The position numbers were made by a program, and so were the translations under genes. Shown here piece after piece: positions 49,501-59,125 of a stretch of DNA of 64,000 nucleotides. Numbering within the stretch: position 1 is the first letter of the stretch; each line of letters opens with the position of its first letter. The stretch is taken from positions 1-64,000 of the forward strand of contig SADC01000176.1 of assembly GCA_004194705.1 (NCBI GenBank), written 5' to 3'. Source of the stretch: Ditylenchus dipsaci. Lineage: Eukaryota; Nematoda; Chromadorea; Rhabditida; Anguinidae. The notes below the pieces were generated by a model. It was not told the DNA's origin. It searched no databases and saw nothing but the letters and a program-made list of their open reading frames with translations.

Positions 49501-52500
49501 ACTACTGCTACCCTGCAGACTTTTTTGAACCAAAGATGCCAAGACTAAGGTAAATTGCAAGCGTTTATGTTAAAGTATTAATTTTCTTGGGAAGCCCGAC
49601 CTAGATAATAAGAAAAGTTAGATGAGAAAGAAAATTTTAAAATGAAACTGCATTGGACACTCTATATACCGTATTTCCGGCTGTACCCCGAAATTTAAGC
49701 GGCGATTTGCTAAGCGGTCGATTTGCTAAGCGGTCGTTTTGCTAAGAAAAAAATTTAAGCGCGATTTTGCTTAGAATTCACAATTTAATCGCCAATTTGC
49801 TAAATGGTCGTTTTGCTAAGAATTTTTTTTGCTAAGTAGTTGTTTTGATAAAGATCTTGTTTGTTAAGCTACCTACTTCTTCAGTTCGGTTCAATTTCGG
49901 GGTACAGACCTTAAAACCCAAACGATTTAATCCAAAATCCTGTTCTAAAATGGTTTAATTTTAATCGGAGTCTCCTACTCTGGACTGATTGCATCCAGAG
50001 GAATTCGAACCAGTAACCTTGGTGATGAGTATATGGACTCTTCGCCAAATAAACACTCAAAATTATGATAAAAAAAGGTATGCACCCAGGTGGATGCGAA
50101 CCAGCATCCTCGGCGGTGGCTATCCAAGTGGTCGTCCACTTGATCAAGAAATTTTTTTTACGTTTTCGGTTTCCAAAACAATTTTTCTGCACTAATTCGA
50201 GCATGCTGAAGATGGTTTGAAAATGGTAAAATGACGTTTTATCGATAAATTTAGAGCTATTGTGCGCTCTTGATTTATCAAAATCAAGAATTTACGATAA
50301 GTCAAAAATTTCTTGATAAAACGTGATTTTACCACTGTCAAATCATCTTCATGATTCTCGAATTAGTGTAGAAAAATTGATTTGGAAACCGAAAACGTCA
50401 AAAAAATTTTTGATCCAAGTGGACGACCACTTGGATAGCCACCGCCGAGGATGCTGGTTCGAATCCACCTGGGTGCACACTTTATTTTTTACCGTATTTC
50501 AGATATAAAAAAACTAACGTTTGACCTTTCAGGTCATTTTGGTGAATATACCCCTACTCTTGAGTTGCCTGGATATCAACCTGTCCAGGTGGTACCCAAC
50601 CTAGATTTGGGATTGGGTAGGTAAAATCGAACTTTTGGTCTCAACAAGTATAATTCTTCACAATTTTTTTTTTGGTTGGGGAAATAGATTTTTTTATTTA
50701 AATGAACTTTTTTTAGGCCATCCAGGTGGAAATCCACTTGGCCAGGTGATACCTACACCAGGTATTGAAGTTGGGCTGTGTAAAATCGCATCTTTGAGCT
50801 TAAAAACGAATCTTCCACGCAATTTTAAGTTAGAAAAAATGGATTATTTTTTATTTTTAGAAATTTAATTTTTCAGGTTTGGGTTTGGTTTGGGTATTTA
50901 GGGTGGTTTAGGTACTTGAGGTGGTTTAGAATGGTTGTGGTAGTTTAAACACAATCTGAAAATATCAATTTACCTAGATCCCATATTCAAATCAGTAAAA
51001 AACAAAAAAAATCGGCGGAAAAATGACCGTCGGAAAAATGCCCGTAATCCCTACCAGAACATTGAGAAAATGGGAAAGTACAAAAAGGCAGAAAAGTTCT
51101 TAGCAAATCGGAATTTAAGAAAAGAATGCTTTAGCAAATATATTCTTGGCAAATGGGCGCCTTAACAAAAAAGTTCTTAGCAATTTGTCGTTTAGCAAAA
51201 AAAATTCTTGGAAAATCGACCACTTAGCAAAATGCCGCTTAAATTACGGGTACAGGCCGTATTTCCTCTAATTCACGCCCTGGGGCGATTATTTTGTGAC
51301 TTGCGTCTAGAAGGGAGGGGGGGGGGGGTGTTAATTGGAGTCATTTTTGGATTTTTTAGTACTCAACCAAATTAAAAAATGTGGAATCGGTAGAGCGCGC
51401 GGGGACTCAGAAAATGCAACAAAAACATGTTCAAAAAAATTCTGCTCCGAGATACAAACCTCAAAGTCGATGGGGGGGGGGGGGTTATTAGAGGGGTGGC
51501 GTTAATTAGAGGAAATACGGTAAGTGATCTCTAATATCTTGGCTCCGGATTTCGAATGTCGAAGTCGGAAGTGAAAATTCGTGAATGGATTTTCTATTTT
51601 TTTGTCCGATTATTACAACGTGTTTGTATGACTTGTTGGAAACGCGGAGTGGGAGTCGAATTTGAGTATTTTGCATCGTAACACACTTTACCCCAACTCC
51701 GGGCTCCTCAGCTAGCCATTATAGAGTAGAAGACATTGAAAATAAATAAAGACACTCTAAAAGAATTTAAAAATGATGAAACTCAATCGAAATTGAAGAT
51801 TACTCAAGTTGGATAAATACCGTATATTCTCTAATAAACGACCCTTTGAGGACCTATATCTCAGCCTAGAGTAAATATTTTGCAAACTGTATTTCGCGTT
51901 TTTCTAACTTGCACGAGCTCTAGCGATTCCACTTTTGGATTTCAGATTTTCACGCGAAAATTTTGAGATTGACCTCAAATTTTCAGATTTTGAGGGGTTG
52001 AAAAATAAACGACCATGGTCTTTAAATGAAGAATATACGGTAATACTAAACCTTGTGCAAAGATCAATTAGAATTTCTCAGGGCTTGCCCAACATATTCA
52101 TAAGTTTTAAAATTTCACTTTATTGAAGCGGTGAACTATTTAGGTTTGAAAAAGCGGCCTCGATGGCGGACAGCAGCCCAAGTGCCGCCCCACCCAAGTA
52201 CCAAGAGTATTTTCCCCTGAGCCAACCTTTTCATTTTCACATATTCCACACCTTTTGCACCGAAAATACCAAGGGTATTTGCCGCTTCGCGGCTAAAGAC
52301 CAGCACACTTCATATTGCAGTGGATTGGGGTGAAAAAATCAAGGGAACCGAAAAATGTTGGCTTAAAGGACCATTGCCATCTACGCCACGGAAATTTTAC
52401 GTCAATGGCGCAGTGGTTGAGCGTTTGCGTTTTTTTGGCCCAAAATGATGCGCAGATTCAATCCCGCGTTGTGGTACACTTGTTTGACCAATGTCTAGGG

Positions 52501-53012
52501 GTAATTCGACTAGATTCGGAAACAGCGACTCCAATTACCCCTAGACATTGGTCAAAGAAGCCAAAAATGGCCTGCCCCCACGCGGGATCAAACCTGCGCA
52601 CCACTTTGCGCCAAAAAAAGGCCCACTGCGCCACCAAGGCCACCTTCTCAATTTACATAGGTTCCCCCTCTAAATACTTTTAATTCAGATCTGCAGAGAG
52701 ACCATGCGCCCTTATGTGTTTGACCTGGAGAAACAGGAGCACTGGAAAAATTGTGCTGAAAGCATCTACGGAGGTCCTATAGACAAACAGCTTTCCACCT
52801 ATAACTACTTTATCAAGTTTGTAATCGAGCACGGCACATATCCATCCAACAAACACACCTTCACCAAATACCTGTCTACCAAACAAGCTAATCGAAAAGA
52901 ATATCTATCTTCACATTGCCTAGACAAATTTGCCAGTTTGTGGGCGATGTGTTTCAAGATTATGAGCAATGCTTGGTCAAAAATTTACTCAGCTGACTGC
53001 AAGCGAATTTAA
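46599..53012 (+). CDS. Large von Willebrand factor A-domain protein with conserved C-terminal region
   Basis: Exons are 46599-47213, 47963-48624, 48912-49549 and 52689-53012. The N-terminal vWA domain has a full metal-binding MIDAS set: DCSGS near residue 13, the Thr of GNGGTQ and the Asp of LTIITDGQ. A helical segment follows (NHRLRDQLLDLQKNL), then ALEEYQGSYECPVLLDTD, LMGRLDHLIGLTAVKSLF and ICRETMRPYVF. I recall similar vWA proteins from other eukaryotes but cannot name the family with certainty. Exon junctions are canonical; intron 3 is 3.1 kb and full of elements. One-base shifts occur near 46661, 46728, 46915, 48190 and 48318, and several in exon 3. The last exon belongs here because ICRETMRPYV continues the pattern after YPADFFEPKMPRL. 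A role in ligand binding or protein complexes is inference. Confidence 0.75.
49679..51256. mobile_element. FB-like element K: TTTGCTAAGCGGTCG words, 10-bp TSD
   Basis: The left array (49695-49870) is made of GATTTGCTAAGCGGTC words; the right array (51095-51240) has them inverted (CTTAGCAAA). The termini GGCTGTACCCCGAAATTTAAG and CTTAAATTACGGGTACAGG are inverted. The direct repeat CCGTATTTCC at 49669-49678 and 51257-51266 is a 10-bp target duplication that lies inside a MITE terminus. Inside K are a foldback (50080-50485) and two CGGAAAAATG(A/C)CCGT words near 51010-51045. No ORF. Confidence 0.88.
50080..50485. mobile_element. Foldback with B-box-like ends, nested in element K
   Basis: Both arms end in GTGCACCCAGGTGGATTCG-type sequence followed inward by CCAGCATCCTCGGCGGTGGC, ATCCAAGTGG and CACTAATTCGAG. 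Each arm reads GCTGGTTCGAATCCACC (or GCATCC), which fits the Pol III B box GGTTCGAATCC. A loop with TTTATCGATAAATTTAGAG and its mirror closes the palindrome. Related B-box phrases occur at 9600, 12590 and 49998. Confidence 0.75.
51818..52042. mobile_element. MITE (TACCGTATATTCTCTAATAAACG ends)
   Basis: The ends TACCGTATATTCTC and GAATATACGGTA are inverted and enclose 225 bp of AT-rich DNA containing TTTGAGG...CCTCAAA. It lies in intron 3 of the vWA gene. A short open frame here is not a gene. Confidence 0.75.
52395..52655. mobile_element. Inverted pair of tRNA-like sequences (possible tRNA-derived foldback)
   Basis: The left arm has AATGGCGCAGTGGTTGAGCG (A-box-like) and GATTCAATCCCGCG (B-box-like). 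The right arm, on the minus strand, has GGTGGCGCAGTGGGCC and GGTTTGATCCCGCG. The middle is a long perfect stem (GACCAATGTCTAGGGGTAAT and its complement) around ~30 bases. Neither arm folds into a full cloverleaf, so these are not tRNA genes but look tRNA-derived. The element is at the 3' end of the large vWA intron. Confidence 0.65.
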
Positions 53013-53166
53013 AAGTATAGTATTCTACAGCAGATCTGAAAAAAATCGTATTGAACTGGAAAAAATCTGAATTTTGTGCTCAATAAGAGATAAAATGATT
53101 TACGTGATCTAATTTTTTTATGAAAACCATCTTTCCATACCTAGTTAAAACATTCGGCCCAAAAAT

Positions 53167-53234
53167 ATGCCTCAGTTTTTGCCTCATTTTAGCCTCATTT
53201 TTGCCTCAGTTTTTGCCTCATGCCTCATTTTTAA
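53167..53234. repeat. TTTTTGCCTCA tandem repeat
   Basis: About six copies of an 11-12 bp word (TTTTTGCCTCA, one as TTTTAGCCTCA) stand exactly where the 5' exon or intron of eL34 is expected. A short duplication, ATCGAATCATAC, follows. It may have displaced or disrupted the first coding exon. Confidence 0.7.
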
Positions 53235-53260
53235 ATCGAATCATACATCGAATCATACAC

Positions 53261-53704
53261 CAAGATTTCGAAGACTCCCGGAGGAAAAAATGTGGTGCTC
53301 TATCGCAAGAAGATCGGCAAGGTGCCCAAGTGCGGAGATACCGGAGTTCGCCTTCATGGGGTTAGTGACACTTTATATCCATTGGAGTTTCATCTATCTG
53401 TTTGTCCATTACAGATCCAGCCATCGCGTCCACGAGAGATGTCCCAGCTTACTAAGCGAAAGAAGACGGTTCACGGGCCTATGGTGGATGTCTGAGCGGA
53501 GCTGCTGTGCGTCAGCGAATCATTCGTGCCTTCCTGGTTGAGGAGCAGAAGATTGCCACCAAGATTTACAAGGCCAAGATGGAAGCTACAAGAAATGAGG
53601 AAATGTTTACTTTGCCTGTTCGTTTCTGCTCTCTCGTTACAATCAATAAATTGTCGTCTCTAATAAATATGGTGTTAGTTGGTAACATAGTTTTAACAGT
53701 TTAG
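53261..53704 (+). CDS. RPL34: Ribosomal protein eL34 (5' part missing, one frameshift)
   Basis: eL34 is a cytosolic large-subunit ribosomal protein of about 115-120 residues. The exon at 53261-53360 encodes [19 protein letters not shown], then [13 protein letters not shown]; after a 54-nt intron the exon at 53415 encodes [20 protein letters not shown], then [14 protein letters not shown] and [19 protein letters not shown] missing base at CACGGGCCTATGG (near 53476) breaks HRAYGG. The first ~25 residues (usual arginine-rich RRRxSYNT segment) are not found; upstream is a TTTTTGCCTCA repeat. The zinc-ribbon cysteines seen in some eL34 proteins are replaced by LSGAAVR, as also happens in plants. 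The open frame continues past AATAAA at 53645, so the real stop is probably lost to another indel. The retained intron argues against a processed pseudogene. Confidence 0.87.
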
Positions 53705-53905
53705 GGACCCTGACTGTGATTTAAGGAATCCGATAATTTTTTTGGCGCATTCTTGCGGAGCGTTCCCATGCGAATCTGCCCTTTTTCTTACGACACTCGA
53801 CGAGAACGCGGAGAAAAGATATGCTATAATGGAGGGTTCGGACACCGGCAATGGTTTCCGGCGCCGATAGTGTCCGACCTACATGAAAGGGACAGTAGCG
53901 TCCGG

Positions 53906-53916
53906 TATATAAATAG
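53906..53916 (+). promoter_or_regulatory. TATA box (TATATAAATAG)
   Basis: A near-consensus TATA box stands in a locally GC-richer context (GGTTTCCGGCGCCGATAGTG upstream). Transcription would be expected to start about 30 bp downstream, near 53936-53945. A TTTTTAG acceptor-like site at 53990-53996 and an ATG at 53999 follow. Confidence 0.4.
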
Positions 53917-53998
53917 CCACCAATTTTTCTCGGCTCGGATAATAGGTATATACAGTATTTGGGCTTTGTAATTTCATTAAAAACTGGCCTTTTTAGAT

Positions 53999-54151
53999 AT
54001 GACAACGAACAAAACAATTACAAAACGGCGGGGGTCAAATGAACAGAGCGCTAAACGTCGCGGATACGGAGTGAGTCCGTCTGTTGTAGCTATTATGGAG
54101 AAATTTATTGCTCCGACCTTTTTACCCAGGCACCCGTTCTCCTCTCAGTAG
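53999..54151 (+). CDS. Small ORF (50 aa) behind a TATA box, possibly a first exon
   Basis: The ORF begins MTTNKTITKRRGSNEQSAKR and is rich in basic residues. It includes a perfect donor GTGAGT at codon 25 (GGATACGGA|GTGAGT), so the coding exon may end there and continue elsewhere; no obvious second exon was found downstream. The family is unknown. Support comes from the upstream TATA box and acceptor-like site only. Confidence 0.3.
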   Translation: MTTNKTITKRRGSNEQSAKRRGYGVSPSVVAIMEKFIAPTFLPRHPFSSQ

Positions 54152-57100
54152 GTAGCTACAGTCGACGCTCGATATACGTCCCTCAAGGGACCGGCCAAAA
54201 TGGGGCGTTATATCGAGCGGACGTTATAGTTGCACCATTTCTACAGCTAAAATCAATCATTGTAAAATGAACCCACGTGGCACTGAAGTAGCTATAAGCT
54301 AGGCAATGTCTTCTTGGACTGTAGGCAATTCTCGTAAAATACTAAATCAGTCTGTTTCGGCTGTAAAAAGAAGTTTCATAATAATTTACAAGGGAAAAAG
54401 CTTGAGATTATACGAAACCTTTACTAAACACCATTTGCCATAAACAGCTCAAAGTCGCTTTATTGGGAGCAAGGAGCAAAACACAGACTTGACACACAGT
54501 GGACTTTCTAGCAGGATAATAGAAATAGCGTGAGAATTACGCAGCATACGTCTATTCTACAACAGCAGTTACATCAGGAATGAATATTTGAATTTTGAAT
54601 TTTTTTAGTCTCACGCATTAAAGTGGTCCCCGCCTTTTGAAAATTCAAATTTCACCGTGTCGGGCACGGGCATGCTCCTTTAACTTCTTTTTCTTTTTGA
54701 TTTTAATCCAAATACTTATTTTTATTGCAAAGACTGATGAGAAAAATGAACTATGTTGGCTCCCCCTATGGGTTTAAAGGGGCATGCCCACGCTAATAAG
54801 AGGTGGTGCCCAGGAATTCACATTTTTTTTTAATCATTGAACTTGTGTACGGATTTTTCATCTTATTAGGGTGGGCATTTAAAAGTGAGGTATGATTTAA
54901 TGGGCAGGAGTAGTGTGCGCCAAACCACTTTGCGACAATTCAGTTTGGGCAAAATTATTCGCACTTTAACACACATTTTTATTATTAAAACAATTAATCA
55001 ACGGATTGTCAGGTCCAGTTTAGAACAGTCTTGTTGCTTGGACAAACTTTTTTATTTATACACACTGTTGTTAATGGACAAATATCTAAAAAGACGCTGG
55101 GAAAAATGATTTTTTTTATTAGAAGTAGCCATGGGTATTTTTTAGATGAAATATCAGTTGATAAATCGTTTTGATCTTATGAAGGTAAATATTTCAAGAT
55201 GCCTTAAAGATTTGATGTCTTTCAGGTTTGAAGTATTGAAAAAGAGGGATTATGTCCTAATAATAGCTTTTTTTAATAGATTCGTCCAATTGAAAAAATA
55301 AAGACAATTATAACACAAATTAATACAAAAAGACATCAAAAACCATAAATTAACACATAATATTTTGTGTGTCATGCATTTTCTTGTTGAAAACTTTAAC
55401 TATTGTAATATTCTTCTATTTTTTTCTAAGAGTCAAGCAAGTAATAGATTACCGTATCACCTCCATGAACCCATTTTTGCTAGAATTGATTTTTTTGAAA
55501 ATTTTGATTATTCAGTTTCAGTCGGAAAATATCATTTTAGGGATAAAAAAGTTAGGTTTATCGTGAAAATGTGGTCGGAAGATACTTTTTATTGATAAAA
55601 TTTAGAGATTTAACTCAAAAATGATTTTCAATACAGGCAGTACATGCATACAAATACAGTACATTCATCGGAACCAAAAATGAACCAATTATTTAATTTC
55701 AAATAATTTTTGAAAAGTGCTAATATTTTGCATGTTATACGGCCACTCACTCGAGCAATCATACTTATTTGAAAGCTCGTTAAATTTTGCAACAGATAGG
55801 TATTTCAACTTTGCGTATAATGGGTCATTCACGACGTAAATGTGAATGATTTTTGCATCGTGAAGACACCTTACATTTACACTTAGACTTACATTTACCC
55901 TTTCACGATACGAATGTAATGTGATGCAAATTAAATGCATGTATTTTCAGAGAATACTAAAAGTGATGACGATCAGTTCAATGCTAGTTATAAAAACTTA
56001 AAAAATTGGTATCTGGGTAACCTTTGGAAAAAAAAGTGAGGATAAGTCAAAAAATTTGCATTTACATTCACATTCGTATCGTGAAGGCGTAAGCGTAAGT
56101 GTAAATGTTTTTTGCATCGTGAAGACCCTTACATTCACACTTACGTCGTGAAGAGCCATAAGAAGATACAATCAAATAACTGAAAAAAAACTCAAAACTG
56201 TCCGAGTTCATACAATCAACCCGAGAACATTACATAGTAAGAGCACTTTTTTAGACATTTTTTTCCCCGAACTTGCGCACGAATTGCTCCAATTAGCAAA
56301 AGGGCTTTTAAGTGTTAGAGGGTGTCGATTTAATAGAGACAATTTAATAACGATACAACCGGTATATGCATGAAATATACTTTGTGCTTACAAAAGAAAA
56401 CTATATATTTGGCCAAAACTCAAGGTGGTACAGCAAGATTCAAACAATATAAAAAAAAATTCAAAATATCTGCAGAAATATTTGAAATAAAGACTACAAC
56501 TTTAATTGTATTGCAGCAAAATATATGTATAGAAAACTAGCCAAATGAAAATCAAACGATGCTACTGAAATATACCTCTCCCCCCAAAAAGCTACTGGAT
56601 TATACACCTCCCCCCCCTTCCCAATAATTTTTAGGGGTATCTGAAGCCATTCTTTTTCCCCTTTTTCCTTTTTGAAAAAGTAAATCAGTGCGGTTTGGCC
56701 CTGAGCCCAAGGCTTTTAAAGGACCATGGTTTTTGCGCGCAGCGGCATGTGCAAAATTTGAATTGGCGGGGATAGTTCTCTTTCCTCTCTCACTATACTC
56801 TTTGATGTCGTTCGAAATGACTGATCAGAGTATAGTGAGAAACGAAAGAGAAGAGTCCCCCGCCAATTCAAATTTTGGTCATGCCACTGCGCGCAAAAAA
56901 CCATGATCTTTTAAGCGTTAAATAGGTCCATAAATAAATAAGGTCCATTTAATAGAGAAGCCTAAAGACCAATCCTAATTCCTAAGCCTAAAGATTATTA
57001 AGTGGGGTATATTCCAGCAGCGTTTTTTTCAGGGGTGGGGGAGGGTGTATATTTCAGTAGCGCCAATAAACCGATCTTCTTAAGTGAACACAAATACCAT

Positions 57101-57595
57101 ATACGCTGAAGCTAGAGCATGGCGTATATTTCTAACAAGGGAACATATCGAACTGTATGATTCGATTTAAAAATTCTAACAACGCGATTGTGTAGAGCAT
57201 AGCCGATTAACTGTACGAAATTTCAATATTTATGGCAAACAGAAAGAAAAAAAATCCAGTCTGGATACTCGAGAAACATCAAGCCGAAAACTATCCTGGT
57301 CCCTATGTTGATTTTCGAAAGCATCTTTTTCTGCAATCAAATCTTGATTATGGAAATTTTTAAAGTCTGACCCCAGCTGGACCCGACACTTTTTTAATCA
57401 ATTCGCTGAGAAAATAGTGTCGGGCACAGATCGGTGTCGAAGTTTTAACGGTGTCAACATATCGAAGAAAGACTTTAAAAAAAATTTTTAAAAATTTACG
57501 GGGACGAAGGTAATGTTGGCCTATTTTTAAAGATAGCGTTGTCAGAATTTTTAATCAAATAGTATAGTTCGGTATGTTCCCTTGTAGGAAGCATT
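54152..57595. other. Repeat-rich intergenic region
   Basis: At 54163-54235 the sequence CTACAGTCGACGCTCGATAT and an inverted CGTTATATCGAGCG form a short element with pogo/Tigger-like termini. At 54640-54685 an uninterrupted relative of the target of element G occurs. At about 55827-56153 an element has ends TTCACGACGTAAATGTGAA / TTCACACTTACGTCGTGAA and TTTTTGCATCGTGAAGAC words. At 56565-57062 a palindromic element has C-run and G-run ends and an inner pair built on GGCATG(T)GCAAAATTTGAATTGGCGGGG. The short ORFs at 54885-55109 and 55365-55595 are not recognised. Confidence 0.5.
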
Positions 57596-59125
57596 TTAAT
57601 ACGATCGTTTCATTTGCTTACCATCCTGTGCCAGAGCACTTGCCATTCGACTACCATAGCAAGCCAACAAAGGAGTGTAAACAAAGTTAAGACAGTTTTT
57701 AGCAAACTTATTAGCAAGATGAATATACTCTTGAAGCATGTCAACATTTTTCAAAGGCTTGCCATTGGTCTTTCTCCAATTATTCTAAATTAAACTTTTT
57801 TAAGTAAATGAACTGCAAAATAGTAATTGCAAAGCAATACTACTTTCAATACGAAGAAACACTAACCTGTGCCCATCTATAGACATCATTCTTTATATGT
57901 TTGTATATGTATCTGGAATTAGTTCGCAAGACCAGTCGAGTGTGACCTGATTCAAGTGCTTGCAGCATGGCTACCAGAACAGCTTTTAGGACTGCTAGAT
58001 TGTTTGTTTGATAGCCTAGCAGTGGACCAGCAACGTTGTTCTCATGCTCATAACCCCAGAAGATTCCATATCCAGCCTTAAATAATAATTTTTTAAACAT
58101 ATCATTAATTATTGGCAGGTTGACTAAATTTTGGCCACGTTTTTGAGGGTCTTTTCAATTGAGGATTTTTTCAGCACATAAAATATTTTTCCCGCATAAG
58201 ATAGAGCAATTCTTGTGCTGCTAATATTACTGTTTAGGTGAATAAAAGTTCGGAATTTCACGTAAGAAAATTTCATATAAAACGTTCGAAATTCGGATTT
58301 TTTAAAACCATGATACTATCATGGTGCAAAACAAAAAAATTCAAAAAATCATCGAAAGGGACATTATGAAACGGAATTTTTTTTTGTTTGATAACTCCAA
58401 AAAGATCACTTACTCCCAGACTTATTGCTTGACTTTCGTGCAAAATGCAAAAAATTTTCATATAGTAGAAGCCTGAGGCGCTGGCCTAATAGGGTTAACA
58501 CTCCCGGGGCGGATCGGCAGGTGGGTATATTCTGATGCAGAATAAGACGGAGAACACGCCTATCGATTTTCCTCAAAAAGCGGATCTGTGGAACATATTT
58601 GCAAATTAAGTGTGATACGGCCGTTTTTTTAGATAACGGCATAAACTAAAAAAACGTGGTAAGCTGGGTGTAAGCCTAATTCTGACTATGTCTTTACTGT
58701 ATTTTTTATTGTAAATTTATCTTAAAAAAGCTTACGTTAGCATCATGATAACCATTATGGGAGCAAACCCCATGCACATACACTGTGGCAGTTCCATTTC
58801 TTGTGCGAAACTCAGTGTCACCATATCTAAACAAAAAATTGGGTAACAATAATTCATTAACAAAACACTCCTCTGTAAAATTTGCGACTTGGTGTCTGTC
58901 TGAAAGAAGTCTCCTTTATTAAAAAAAATAATTTTTAATGTTTATAATAGTAAGTTTTTTTTAATTTTATATTTAAAAATGTTAATTGCAAAATTAAGAC
59001 CCACATTGGCACATGTAGTCAAAAGCATCAGAATAACAGTTGAACTCCTCATAATATCCATAGTAGCTGGGATCGGCGTAAATTCCAGGCATTGACCCAT
59101 CAACGACTGCAAAGTAGCTGCTCAT
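57596..59125 (-). CDS. RNase H1-like protein lacking the catalytic residues (pseudoenzyme)
   Basis: Four exons (59125-59001, 58826-58736, 58076-57867, 57784-57596) join in perfect phase to give 204 aa with no frame error. Residues ~1-41 (MSSYFAVVDGSMPGIYADPS) match the N-terminal hybrid-binding domain of RNase H1. The rest follows the RNase H fold: TVYVHGVCSHNG, AGYGIFWGYEHENN, QTNNLAVLKAV, RLVLRTNSRYIYKHIKN, WRKTNGKPL and GSRMASALAQDG. RNase H1 cleaves RNA in RNA-DNA hybrids using Asp-Glu-Asp-Asp. Here the four positions are His (VYTDG to VYVHG), Val (AEIHAA to AVLKAV), Asn (YTDS to RTNS) and Ser (EADRLA to MASALA). The paired lysines of the hybrid-binding domain are also absent. Catalysis is therefore unlikely; a binding or structural role is inference. 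Introns are 174, 659 and 82 nt. Confidence 0.85.

Larger units (their letters stand above)
49667..51522. mobile_element. MITE of the TACCGTATTTCC family split by element K
   Basis: The left terminus TACCGTATTTCC is at 49667-49678. The rest (CCGTATTTCCTCTAATTCACG to GGAAATACGGTA) is at 51257-51522. Removing the intervening element and one copy of CCGTATTTCC restores a ~275-bp MITE with inverted ends. It lies in intron 3 of the vWA gene. Confidence 0.8.

Noticed and set aside
49994..50030. tRNA gene suggested by GAATTCGAACCAG
   Set aside because: Only a B-box-like phrase is present; no acceptor, D-arm or anticodon arm can be folded around it.
58406..58642. 78-codon minus-strand frame inside the RNase H1-like gene
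   Set aside because: It lies wholly in intron 2, which has good splice sites and phase agreement on both sides; a GC-richer patch near 58470-58560 was considered as an RNA gene but does not fold as a tRNA.
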